Shown here: in pieces, positions 9,606 to 17,689 of the stretch
Numbering within the stretch: position 1 is the stretch's first letter
Layout: every line of letters begins with the position of its first letter
Assembly (NCBI GenBank): GCA_937952085.1
Contig: CALFYQ010000454.1
Location: 1 to 23,220 of the forward strand
Source of the DNA: an uncultured Paracoccaceae bacterium
Lineage (GTDB): Bacteria > Pseudomonadota > Alphaproteobacteria > Rhodobacterales > Rhodobacteraceae
Reading direction: 5' to 3'
DNA: 23,220 nucleotides
Notes under the pieces: generated by a model
The model's database searches: none
Seen by the model: the letters and a program-made list of their open reading frames with translations, nothing else
What the model was told of the DNA's origin: nothing
Position numbers and translations under genes: made by a program

Positions 9606-10238
9606 ATGAGCGAAGCCGGCGATGCGCGGTTCTGGAACCGGGCCGCGCGGAACTACGCGGCCCGGCCGGTCGATGACCCGGCCGCCTACGAGCGGACGCT
9701 CGACCGCACCCGCGCCCTCCTCCGCCCCGGCGACCGGGTGATCGAACTTGGCTGCGGCACAGGCTCCACCGCGCTTTCGCTCGCCGGCGCGGCAGGCGCC
9801 TATCTCGCGACCGACATCTCACCCGAAATGATCGCCATCGCGCGGGAGAAGCACGCCGCCGCGCCGGTCGCGGGGCTCGAATTCCGCGTCGCGACGGCGG
9901 CGTCGCTCGCCGGCGAGGCGGGCGCCGCCAATGCGGTTCTCGCCTTCAACGTCCTCCATCTCGCGCGCGGCGCGGAGGCGGAACTCCGCCGCATTCGCGA
10001 CCTTCTCGTGGAAGGCGGCCTCTTCATCTCGAAAACACCCTGTCTCGGCGACATGAACCCGTTGATCCGCCTCGCGGTCATCCCCGCGCTCCGGGCCATC
10101 GGCAAGGCGCCCTTCGTGCGCTCGTTTCGCGCCGCGGACCTCGCCGGCCTCATCGCCGCGGCAGGCTTCGACATCCTGGCGGAGGAGCGCCACGCCGAGC
10201 GCGACGGGCGTCCGTTCATCGTGGCCCGCAGGCGGTGA
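9606..10238 (+). CDS. Class I SAM-dependent methyltransferase, substrate unknown
   Basis: A 210-aa single-domain protein with a Rossmann methyltransferase core. Motif I is VIELGCGTGSTALSLA (about 45-60), followed by the acidic SAM-ribose strand YLATDISPEMI, then LAFNVLHL at motif IV and a post-motif GGLFISKTPCLGDMNP. The fold resembles UbiE/COG2226-type or methyltransf_11/25 enzymes, but nothing identifies the acceptor. It sits alone between glgP and glgB, with its own spacing on both sides. No link to glycogen chemistry is known for this family, so co-location may be incidental. ATG at 9606 has GGAGG 10 nt upstream; an out-of-frame ATG at 9596 is rejected. Confidence 0.85.
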   Translation: MSEAGDARFWNRAARNYAARPVDDPAAYERTLDRTRALLRPGDRVIELGCGTGSTALSLAGAAGAYLATDISPEMIAIAREKHAAAPVAGLEFRVATAASLAGEAGAANAVLAFNVLHLARGAEAELRRIRDLLVEGGLFISKTPCLGDMNPLIRLAVIPALRAIGKAPFVRSFRAADLAGLIAAAGFDILAEERHAERDGRPFIVARRR

Positions 10239-10254
10239 GGCGGCCAGTCCCCGG

Positions 10255-10340
10255 TTTGGCTCCCATCGCATTCTATGTTTTGAATTTGACATTTCTGACA
10301 AAGGGTTAAATCCTGTATCAAGCGTGATAAGGGAGCAGAT
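10255..10340 (+). promoter_or_regulatory. AT-rich leader and probable promoter of glgB
   Basis: This stretch is much richer in A/T than its surroundings. It contains a consensus TTGACA at 10286-10291, a second TGACA at 10296-10300, and downstream TTAAAT (10306-10311) and TATCAA (10316-10321). No pair gives ideal 16-18 bp spacing, so the exact core cannot be fixed. TATCA (10316-10320) and TGATA (10325-10329) form a short inverted repeat that may be an operator half-site pair. GGGAG at 10331-10335 precedes the GTG start of glgB by 5 nt. Confidence 0.45.
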
Positions 10341-12527
10341 GTGACGCAGTCCCCCATCCCGCAGGCGATCTCGGCCGCGCTCGTCGACGGCGCCTATGGC
10401 GACCCTTTCGGCGTTCTCGGCCCGCACGAAACGCCCGGGGGCTGGCGCATCGCCACCCTCCTCCCCGGCGCGGAAGGCTGCACGGTCCTCCACGAGGGCG
10501 GCGCGTGGAAGCTCGATGCGGTCGAGCCGCGCGGGCTCTTCGCCGGAAAGGTCCCGGCCGCGGTCGCCCGGGGCGCCTATCGCCTCCGTTGGCGCGAGGA
10601 CGGCCATGACTGGGAGGCGGAGGACCCCTATCGCTTCGGCCCCGTCCTCGGCGCGCTCGACGAACACCTGATCTCCGAGGGCTCGCATCTCCGGCTCTGG
10701 GAGCGGCTCGGCGCGCACCCGATGGTCCATGAGGGGGCGGAGGGCGTCCATTTCGCCGTCTGGGCCCCCGGCGTCGCCCGCGCCTCCGTCGTCGGCCCCT
10801 TCGTCAACTGGGACGGCCGTCGCCTGCCGATGCGCGCCCGCGGCGAGAGCGGGGTGTGGGAGATCTTCGTCCCCGGCCTGAAGCCGGGCGAGCCCTACAA
10901 GTTCGAGTTCCGCACCGCGAAGGGCGCCGTCACGCCGCAGAAGGCGGACCCGCTCGGCTTCGGCTCGCAGCACCCGCCCGCCACCGCCTCCGTGGTGCGG
11001 GACATCCGCTCCTTCCCCTGGGGGGACGGCGAATGGATGGCCGCGCGCGAGACCCGTAACCGGAAGGACGCGCCGATATCGATCTACGAGGTCCATCTCG
11101 GCTCCTGGCGGCGACGGCTGGACGAGAACGGCCGCCCGCTCTCCTACGCCGAACTGGCGCGGGACCTCGTTCCCTACGTCGCCGATCTCGGCTTCACCCA
11201 TCTCGAATTCATGCCGGTGAACGAACACCCGTTCGACGGCTCATGGGGCTATCAGCCGGTCGGCCTCTACGCCCCGACGATCCGGCACGGCACGCCCGCC
11301 GAATTCCGCGGCCTGATCGACGCCGCCCACCGCGCCGGGCTCGGCGTCATCCTCGACTGGGTGCCCGGCCATTTCCCGGTGGACGATCACGGTGTCGGCA
11401 AGTTCATCGGCGCGCCGCTCTACGAGCACGCCGACCCGCGCGAGGGCTTCCACCCGGACTGGAACACCCTGATCTACGATTTCGGCCGCATCGAGGTGGC
11501 GAACTACCTCCTCGCCAACGCGCTCTACTGGTTGAAGGAGCATCACGCCGACGGTCTCCGCGTCGACGCCGTCGCCTCCATGCTCTACCGGGACTATTCG
11601 CGGAAGGCCGGCGAATGGGTGCCGAACAGGTTCGGCGGCCGGGAAAACCTCGAAGCGGTCGAGTTCCTCCGCCGCGTCAACACCGAGGTCTACGGCGAGT
11701 TCCCCGGCGCGATGACCGTGGCGGAGGAAAGCACCGCCTGGCCCGGCGTCTCCCGCCCGGTCCACGACGAAGGGCTCGGCTTCGGCTTCAAGTGGAACAT
11801 GGGCTGGATGAACGACACGCTGCGCTACATGGCGCGCGACCCGATCCACCGGCGCCATCATCACCACGAGATGACGTTCGCCTCCTCCTACGCCTTCTCC
11901 GAGAACTTCGTGCTGCCGCTCAGCCATGACGAGGTCGTGCACGGCAAGGGCGCGCTCTGGGACAAGATGCCCGGAGCCCCGGCGGAGAAGTTCGCCAATC
12001 TCCGCGCGCTCTACGGCTTCATGTGGGGCCATCCCGGCAAGAAGCTGCTCTTCATGGGCGGGGAGTTCGCGCAGCGCACCGAATGGCGCCATTTCGGCGA
12101 GTTGGACTGGGGCCTCCTCGACCGCCCGCGCCATGCCGGCGTGCGCGCCCTGATCCGCGACCTCAACCGCCTCTACCGCGAGACGCCCGCGCTCCATCTG
12201 AAGGACTGCGATCCCGGCGGCTTCGGCTGGATCGACGCCGACGATGCGGAGAACTCGATCTACGCCTTCGCCCGGTTCGGGCGGGACGGGGACGCGCCGG
12301 CGCTCGTCGTCTCCAACATGACGCCGGTCGAGCGGCGGAAGGAGATCGGCGCGCCCTCGGCCGGGCCGTGGCGCATCCGGATCGACACCTCGTCGGAACG
12401 ATATGGCGGCGCGGCGCCCGCCGACCCGGCCCCGATCGAGGCGCGGGCGGCGGAGTGGCGCGGGTGGCCGGCGACGCTGGACCTGACGATCCCACCGCTC
12501 TCCACGCTGATCCTGACGCCGGCCTAG
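10341..12527 (+). CDS. glgB: 1,4-alpha-glucan branching enzyme GlgB (GH13)
   Basis: Forms alpha-1,6 branches by cleaving and transferring glucan segments during glycogen synthesis. The protein is 728 aa with a GTG start at 10341 behind GGGAG; this matches the full bacterial length with both N-terminal beta domains (about 1-105 and CBM48-like 130-220). The catalytic triad is intact and each residue is offset by exactly four from E. coli numbering: D409 in DGLRVDAVASML, E462 in TVAEEST, D530 in LSHDEVVHGK. Typical blocks EVHLGSWRR, DWVPGHFP and FMGGEFAQ are present. The His run in RRHHHHEMTF occupies the normal YHHNxMTF position. Its stop TAG lies in a CTAG shared with the stop of a small minus-strand ORF. 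Confidence 0.97.
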   Translation: MTQSPIPQAISAALVDGAYGDPFGVLGPHETPGGWRIATLLPGAEGCTVLHEGGAWKLDAVEPRGLFAGKVPAAVARGAYRLRWREDGHDWEAEDPYRFGPVLGALDEHLISEGSHLRLWERLGAHPMVHEGAEGVHFAVWAPGVARASVVGPFVNWDGRRLPMRARGESGVWEIFVPGLKPGEPYKFEFRTAKGAVTPQKADPLGFGSQHPPATASVVRDIRSFPWGDGEWMAARETRNRKDAPISIYEVHLGSWRRRLDENGRPLSYAELARDLVPYVADLGFTHLEFMPVNEHPFDGSWGYQPVGLYAPTIRHGTPAEFRGLIDAAHRAGLGVILDWVPGHFPVDDHGVGKFIGAPLYEHADPREGFHPDWNTLIYDFGRIEVANYLLANALYWLKEHHADGLRVDAVASMLYRDYSRKAGEWVPNRFGGRENLEAVEFLRRVNTEVYGEFPGAMTVAEESTAWPGVSRPVHDEGLGFGFKWNMGWMNDTLRYMARDPIHRRHHHHEMTFASSYAFSENFVLPLSHDEVVHGKGALWDKMPGAPAEKFANLRALYGFMWGHPGKKLLFMGGEFAQRTEWRHFGELDWGLLDRPRHAGVRALIRDLNRLYRETPALHLKDCDPGGFGWIDADDAENSIYAFARFGRDGDAPALVVSNMTPVERRKEIGAPSAGPWRIRIDTSSERYGGAAPADPAPIEARAAEWRGWPATLDLTIPPLSTLILTPA

Positions 12528-12628
12528 TCCGCCGCTCGCCGCGCAAAGGCCTCGATGCTGGTGCGCGAGAGGCCGATATCGGCGAAAAGACCGCGCCGCC
12601 GCATCGCCCAGGCGGGCGAGAGGGCCAT
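12524..12628 (-). CDS. Possible small DUF1127-like protein or remnant
   Basis: A 34-aa minus-strand frame (start ATG at 12628, stop TAG at 12526-12524) reads MALSPAWAMRRRGLFADIGL then SRTSIEAFARRAAD. The segment GLFADIGLSRTSIEAF matches the conserved C-terminal pattern of DUF1127/YjiS proteins (L-x-DIGL-x-R-x-x-I), small Arg-rich proteins common in alphaproteobacteria. It is shorter than the usual 45-70 aa, and the frame upstream closes at a stop after about 18 more codons. No convincing ribosome binding site is seen, so this may be a truncated or frameshifted relic. The stop overlaps the glgB stop in a palindromic CTAG. Confidence 0.35.
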   Translation of the reverse strand: MALSPAWAMRRRGLFADIGLSRTSIEAFARRAAD

Positions 12629-12718
12629 CCGCCGCCGAGATCGGCAGGCGGCCCATGCGCCGCGCGCTCCTCGTCGTTTTCAACGGCGACGTCATGGAAA
12701 TCACCGCCTGAAACGAGA

Positions 12719-12740
12719 AAGGCCCGCCGGAGCGGGCCTT
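12719..12740 (-). terminator. Rho-independent terminator between glgB and coxM
   Basis: AAGGCCCGC (12719-12727), loop CGGA, GCGGGCCTT (12732-12740) form a perfect 9-bp stem with a tetraloop. On the minus strand it is followed by a T-rich run (TTTCTCGTTTC), 22 nt past the coxM stop, so it mainly ends the cox operon. It may also stop plus-strand read-through from glgB, though that side has only TT before a C-run. Confidence 0.85.
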
Positions 12741-12762
12741 CCCCAGTCTCAACCGTATCGCA

Positions 12763-13548
12763 TCAGCAGGCGGCGACGGCGCGCTTCGTCATCACCGAGA
12801 CAAGATGCGCGCGGTATTCCGGCGAGCCGTGGAGATCGCCGATCATGCCGTCCGACGAAGGCGCCGACGGAACCGCGGAGGCGGAGAAGTTCCCCGCCAG
12901 CGCCTGCTCGGCCGCGCTCCAGCGGAAGACGCCGCTTTCTGAGGCGCCCGTCACCGCCACTCGCACGCCGCCCGCGCCCTTCGAGACGAAGACGCCGACA
13001 AGCGCGAAACGGGAAGCCGGCTGCACGAACTTCATGTAGGCGGCTTTCTCCGGGACCGGGAAGCTCACCCCGGTCACGATCTGGCCCTCGCCGAGCGCGG
13101 TGGCGAACATGCCCTGGAAGAAGTCGTCCGCCGCGATGTCGCCGCCCGACGTGTGGATCGTGGCGCCGAGGCCGAGGCAGGCCGAGGGGTAGCAGGCCGA
13201 CGGGTCGTTGTTCGCGACCGAGCCGCCGATCGTGCCGCGATGGCGCACCGCCGGATCGCCAATGTGCCCGGCGAGGGAGGCGAGGGCCGGGATCGCCCCC
13301 TTTACGTCGGCCGAGTCGGCGACCGCGCCGTGCGTGACCGCACCGCCGATCTTCACCACGCCGCCGGAGACAGAGATCGACTTCAGCTCGGCGATGCCGG
13401 TGAGGTCCACCAGCTTCGACGGCATGGCGAGCCGGGCCTTCAGCGTCGGGATCAGCGTCTGGCCGCCGGAAATCGGCTGCGCCTCGTCGCCGAGAGCGGC
13501 GACCGCGTCGGAGACGGAGCCGGCCTTCACATAATCGAATGCATACAT
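12763..13548 (-). CDS. coxM: Molybdenum hydroxylase FAD subunit (CoxM-like, form II)
   Basis: Medium, FAD-binding subunit of a xanthine-oxidase-family enzyme; takes electrons from the [2Fe-2S] subunit and passes them on. The protein is 261 aa from ATG at 13548, slightly short of the usual 270-290. FAD-binding signatures ISGGQTLIP (26-34) and the TIGGSVANNDP loop (104-114) are present, along with the C-terminal CO_deh_flav_C region. The start is fixed by MYAFDYVKAGS, the standard family N-terminus, and by GGAG 8 nt upstream; an in-frame ATG at 13659 would lie inside coxL. It is the last gene of coxS-coxL-coxM, 13 nt after coxL, and ends before a strong terminator. Confidence 0.93.
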   Translation of the reverse strand: MYAFDYVKAGSVSDAVAALGDEAQPISGGQTLIPTLKARLAMPSKLVDLTGIAELKSISVSGGVVKIGGAVTHGAVADSADVKGAIPALASLAGHIGDPAVRHRGTIGGSVANNDPSACYPSACLGLGATIHTSGGDIAADDFFQGMFATALGEGQIVTGVSFPVPEKAAYMKFVQPASRFALVGVFVSKGAGGVRVAVTGASESGVFRWSAAEQALAGNFSASAVPSAPSSDGMIGDLHGSPEYRAHLVSVMTKRAVAAC

Positions 13549-13561
13549 GGTTTCCGTCTCC

Positions 13562-15940
13562 TTAGTGCTGCGCGGCCTGGATCGCGTCCCAGACCCGGGC
13601 CGGGCTGACCGGCATGTCGATATGATCCACCTTGATGCCGCCGGAGTTGAGGGCGTCAAGCACCGCGTTGACCACCGCGGGCGGCGAGCCGATCGCCCCG
13701 GCCTCGCCGCAGCCCTTCACCCCGAGCGGGTTGTGGCTGCACGGCGTCTGGCAGGAATGGTCGACCGTGAACATCGGCATGTCGTCCGCCCGCGGCATCG
13801 CGTAGTCCATGAAGGACCCGGTCAGAAGCTGGCCGTCCGCGCCGTAGACCGTGTTCTCGCGGAGCGCCTGGCCGATGCCCTGGGCGAGCCCGCCATGCAC
13901 CTGGCCCTCGACGATCATCGGGTTGATGACGTTGCCGAAATCGTCCGCCGCGGCGAAGGACTTCACCTCCACCACGCCGGTCTCCGGGTCGACCTCCACC
14001 TCGCAGGCGTAGGCGCCGGCCGGGTAGGTGAAGTTCGACGGGTCGTAGAACGCCGTCTCCTCCAGGCCCGGCTCGATCTGGTCCAGCGGATAGTTGTGCG
14101 GGACATAGGCGGCAAGCGCGACCGAGGCGAAATCGATCGTCTTGTCGGTGCCCGCCACGGAGAAGACGCCGTTCTTGAACTCGACGTCCTCGGCCGAGGC
14201 CTCCATAAGGTGCGAGGCGATCTTCTTGGCCTTGGAGATGATCTTCTCCGCCGCCCGCACCATGGCGGAGCCGCCGACCGCGATGGAGCGGGAGCCATAG
14301 GTGCCCATGCCCATTGGCGTCCGGGCGCTGTCGCCGTGGACGATGTCGACCATGTCCTCGCTCACGCCGAACATCTCGGCGATCACCTGCGGGAAGGTCG
14401 TCTCGTGGCCCTGGCCGTGGCTGTGGGAGCCGGTCATCACCACGATGCCGCCGGCCGCGTTCACCCGGACCGTGGCGCTCTCGTAGAGGCCGGCGCGGGC
14501 GCCGAGCTGGCCGACGAGCTGCGACGGAGCGATGCCGCAGGCCTCGATATAGGCGTTGACGCCGAGGCCGCGGAGCTTGCCCCGCGCGGCGCTCTCCGCC
14601 CGGCGGGCGGGGAAGCCGGCGACATCGGCTAGCTCGACGATCTTGTCCATCGTCGCCTGGTAGTTGCCGACATCGTACTGGACCGCGACCGGTGTCTGAT
14701 ACGGGAAGGCGTCGGCCGGAACGAAGTTTCGCCGGCGAAGCTCGATCGGGTCGATCCCCATCTCGCGCGCCGCCTTGTCGATCACCCGCTCGAGCTGGAA
14801 GGTCGCCTCCGGCCGGCCGGCGCCGCGATAGGCGTCCACCGGCACGGTGTTGGTGAAGACGGCCTTCACGTTGCAGTAGATCAGCGGAGTCGTGTAGTTG
14901 CCGGCCATCAGCGTGCCGTGCAGCCAGGTCGGCACCGAGGTCGAGAAGGTCGAGAGATACGCGCCCATGTTGGCGAGCGTGTTGGTCCGGATCGCCAGGA
15001 ACTTGCCGTTCTGGTCGAGCGCCAGCTCGATCTTGGTGACGTGGTCGCGGCCCTGCGCGTCGGAAAGGAAGGCCTCCGAGCGGTCGGACGTCCACTTCAC
15101 CGGCTTGCCGATCGCCTTCGCGGCGAAGGTGCAGAAGGCCTCCTCGGCGTAGTGGAAGATCTTCGAGCCGAAGCCACCGCCGACGTCGGGCGCGACGACG
15201 CGCAGCTTGTGCTCCGGGATGCCGAGCACGAAGGCGCCCATCAGAAGCCGGATGACATGCGGGTTCTGGCTGGTCGTGTAGAGAGTCGACTCGCCCGAGG
15301 CGCGGTTGTAGTCGCCGACCGCGACGCGCGGCTCCATCGGGTTCGCGACGAGCCGCTGGTTGGTGAGATCGAGCGTGGTGACGTGATGCGCGCCCTTGAT
15401 CGCCGCATCCACCGCATCCCGGTTCTCCTCGACGAAGCCCCAGTCGTAGCAGATGTTGTCAGGCGCCTCGTCATGCACCGAGGCGGCGGAGCCGGAGACC
15501 GCGGCCTTCATGTCGATGACGGCCGGAAGCTCCTCGATGTCGACCTCGATCGCCTCGGCCGCGTCGCGGGCCTCGGCGAGGGAGCGCGCCACCACCGCCG
15601 CGATCGGGTCGCCGACATGCCGGACCTTGCCGGAGGCGAGGATCGGGTGCTTCGGCTCCTTCATCGGCGTGCCGTCGCGGGAGGTGATGAGCCAGCCGCA
15701 GGGGAGGCCGCCCACCGCCTCGAAATCCTTTCCGGTGAAGATCCGGACGACCCCCGGCATCTTCGCCGCGGCGGCCGTGTCCACCCCGTTCAGCTTCCCG
15801 TGCGCCACCGTCGAGCGCAGGAAGAAGCAATAGAGCTGGCCCGGAATGCTGATGTCGTCGGTGTAGTTGCCGGCTCCGGTGAGGAACCGCACGTCTTCAC
15901 GGCGCTTGATCGAAGCGCCGATCCCGCTGTCCTTAGCCAT
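13562..15940 (-). CDS. coxL: Molybdenum hydroxylase large subunit (CoxL-like, form II)
   Basis: Molybdopterin-cytosine-dinucleotide catalytic subunit, 792 aa. The active-site loop is AYRGAGR (370-376), the form II signature; form I CO dehydrogenases carry AYRCSFR with the Cu-binding cysteine, which is absent here. Other cofactor contacts are present: GGGFGSK, GQGHETTF, and the catalytic-base glutamate E746 in KGCGEAGAIGS. Form II enzymes are widespread, including in Rhodobacterales, and many hosts do not oxidise CO, so the substrate is open (an aldehyde, N-heterocycle or similar). Gene order S-L-M is also the form II order, whereas form I is M-S-L. Starts 13 nt after coxS. Confidence 0.95.
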   Translation of the reverse strand: MAKDSGIGASIKRREDVRFLTGAGNYTDDISIPGQLYCFFLRSTVAHGKLNGVDTAAAAKMPGVVRIFTGKDFEAVGGLPCGWLITSRDGTPMKEPKHPILASGKVRHVGDPIAAVVARSLAEARDAAEAIEVDIEELPAVIDMKAAVSGSAASVHDEAPDNICYDWGFVEENRDAVDAAIKGAHHVTTLDLTNQRLVANPMEPRVAVGDYNRASGESTLYTTSQNPHVIRLLMGAFVLGIPEHKLRVVAPDVGGGFGSKIFHYAEEAFCTFAAKAIGKPVKWTSDRSEAFLSDAQGRDHVTKIELALDQNGKFLAIRTNTLANMGAYLSTFSTSVPTWLHGTLMAGNYTTPLIYCNVKAVFTNTVPVDAYRGAGRPEATFQLERVIDKAAREMGIDPIELRRRNFVPADAFPYQTPVAVQYDVGNYQATMDKIVELADVAGFPARRAESAARGKLRGLGVNAYIEACGIAPSQLVGQLGARAGLYESATVRVNAAGGIVVMTGSHSHGQGHETTFPQVIAEMFGVSEDMVDIVHGDSARTPMGMGTYGSRSIAVGGSAMVRAAEKIISKAKKIASHLMEASAEDVEFKNGVFSVAGTDKTIDFASVALAAYVPHNYPLDQIEPGLEETAFYDPSNFTYPAGAYACEVEVDPETGVVEVKSFAAADDFGNVINPMIVEGQVHGGLAQGIGQALRENTVYGADGQLLTGSFMDYAMPRADDMPMFTVDHSCQTPCSHNPLGVKGCGEAGAIGSPPAVVNAVLDALNSGGIKVDHIDMPVSPARVWDAIQAAQH

Positions 15941-15953
15941 GTCTTCCTCCCGG

Positions 15954-16442
<489 letters not shown>

Positions 16443-16516
16443 CCTCTTCCTCCCTGGATCGCCACCCGGCAGCTTCCCGGCCCCGGGCCCTCGTCTCGGT
16501 GCGCCCTGGCGGCGCG

Positions 16517-16540
16517 CGCGTCGCCCGGCGGGGCGACGCG
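16517..16540 (-). terminator. Perfect hairpin between coxG and coxS (attenuator or stabiliser?)
   Basis: CGCGTCGCCC (16517-16526), loop of 4 nt, GGGCGACGCG (16531-16540) make a perfect 10-bp, almost all-GC stem, 14 nt after the coxG stop. No T-tract follows on the minus strand, so it is not a standard intrinsic terminator. It could lower coxSLM expression relative to coxG, or protect a processed coxG mRNA end. Confidence 0.4.
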
Positions 16541-16554
16541 ATTCGCGGCTGATC

Positions 16555-17067
16555 CTATCCGGTCAGCCGCTTGAGCCAAGATTTCTTCTCGGGCTTCGCC
16601 TCGCCTTCCGGCGCCTCCGGCTCGTCGCCGCCTTCGACCACCTTCTGGAAGGTCTCGAAGAACTGGTCGGCCAGCTTCTTGGCGAAGCCGTCGATCAGCC
16701 GGGCGCCGAGCTGGGCGATCTTGCCGCCCACCTTCGCGTCGACGTCGTAGGCGAGCTCCGTGCCGCCCTCGACCGGCGAGAGGCTGACCGTCGCGCCGCC
16801 CTTGGCGAAGCCGGCGGCGCCGCCCTTGCCCTCGCCGCTGATGCGGTAGGAGTTCGGCGGGTTGAGGTCGGAAAGCTCGACGACACCGTGGAACGTGGCC
16901 GAGACCGGCCCGACCTTCTGCTTCACCATCGCCTCGAACGAGGTGTCGGACGTCTTCTCCAGCGTCTGACAGCCGGGAATGCAGGCCTTCAGCACCTCCG
17001 GGTCGTTGAGCGCGGCCCAGACGGCCGCCGGCTCCGCCGCGATTGTCCGTGTACCCTTCAGCTCCAT
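16555..17067 (-). CDS. coxG: CoxG-like SRPBCC-domain protein
   Basis: A 170-aa CoxG-family protein (helix-grip SRPBCC fold). The N-terminus MELKGTRTI is typical, then PEVLKACIPGCQTLEK and the VGPVSATFHG strand pair, all CoxG hallmarks, and a central SGEGKGGAAGFAKGGA loop. A flexible acidic linker (about 148-160) leads to a basic amphipathic tail KKSWLKRL, which probably anchors the protein to the membrane. Family members bind a hydrophobic ligand and are thought to connect the hydroxylase to the membrane or quinone pool. A strong AGGAGGA sits 5 nt before ATG 17067. It is transcribed first, upstream of coxS, rather than after the SLM genes. No coxD/E/F or cofactor-maturation genes lie nearby. 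Confidence 0.9.
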   Translation of the reverse strand: MELKGTRTIAAEPAAVWAALNDPEVLKACIPGCQTLEKTSDTSFEAMVKQKVGPVSATFHGVVELSDLNPPNSYRISGEGKGGAAGFAKGGATVSLSPVEGGTELAYDVDAKVGGKIAQLGARLIDGFAKKLADQFFETFQKVVEGGDEPEAPEGEAKPEKKSWLKRLTG

Positions 17068-17380
17068 GCCGTCCTCCTCTTCGGCGCGACCCCATGAGGG
17101 CCCTGCGCCCTGCGCCATTCGACCTGGGGCCAACCTTACCGCTCCGGCGGCGAAAAGGTCAGCCCGCAGGCGGCGCAGAACGCCGCGATCCCGCCATCCG
17201 CCCGAGCCGACTCGACACAGACGTCCGCCGCATGGGCGAGCGGACGGCGAGATTGATGCACGGCGGGGCCCAAGGTCCAGCGCCCGCGCAAAAATCCCGA
17301 TGGCGGAGGTCCATGTAGGCGCACTCCCGCGCCGGCGAAATGCTCCAGTTCGCCGCGCGGCCCCATCGCCGCCCGCGCCG
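17068..17380. other. 313-bp stretch with no recognised gene
   Basis: Open frames exist on both strands but show Arg/Pro/Ala-rich shadow composition with no family similarity I recognise. It must carry the coxG promoter on the minus strand, but I could not pick out a convincing -35/-10 pair. One minus-strand frame ends in AAFCAACGLTFSPPER, which I cannot assign. Confidence 0.5.
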
Positions 17381-17689
17381 ATGCGGGAGACGCAGGGCTT
17401 CGCCGCCTTCGAGGCGCGGAGCGGGCGGAAGGCGCTCACCCTCCTCGCCGAAACCGGCGTCGCGCCGGACTTCATCCTGGCGGATTGCACGCTCGGCGAA
17501 CGGGAGACGGAGCCTGAGGCGGTCGGCGCGCGCCGCGCCGCACACGGCCCGATCCCCGCCGACATCGTCACCGCGCGCCGCGCGCCGGAAGTCCGCGCCG
17601 AATGCCGGAAGCGCGGCTTGAGGCTGCTGCAGAAGCCGATCAGCGAACCGCAGCTCTTCGCGCTGCGTACCCGCGCCAAGAAGGGCCGC
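17381..17689 (+). pseudogene. Remnant of a response-regulator receiver domain
   Basis: From ATG 17381 the frame reads through a recognisable REC-domain core: FEARSGRKALTLLAETG, then APDFILADCTLGE with the phospho-acceptor Asp, then GPIPADIVTARRAPEVRAE with the switch Thr, then LRLLQKPISEPQLFALR with the conserved Lys-Pro. This is the pattern of the C-terminal receiver of hybrid histidine kinases. The N-terminal beta1/acidic pocket of the domain and any kinase part are missing, and no stop follows before the frame runs antisense into trhA. I infer a decayed 3' fragment. A short functional receiver is less likely. Confidence 0.5.

Noticed and set aside
11844..11862. His-rich run RRHHHHEM in GlgB as a metal-binding insertion
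   Set aside because: It occupies the normal YHHNxMTF position of branching enzymes, so it is only a small substitution.
12655..12711. 18-codon plus-strand ORF (MRRALLVVFNGDVMEITA) after glgB
   Set aside because: Too short, no ribosome site, no family resemblance; it overlaps the more plausible minus-strand leader region.
14813..14836. CoxL as a genuine form I CO dehydrogenase
   Set aside because: The loop reads AYRGAGR and lacks the Cys of AYRCSFR, so the form I assignment fails.
17136..17366. Minus-strand 76-codon frame ending AAFCAACGLTFSPPER
   Set aside because: No recognisable domain or ribosome site, and most of it has shadow-like composition; left as unassigned spacer.
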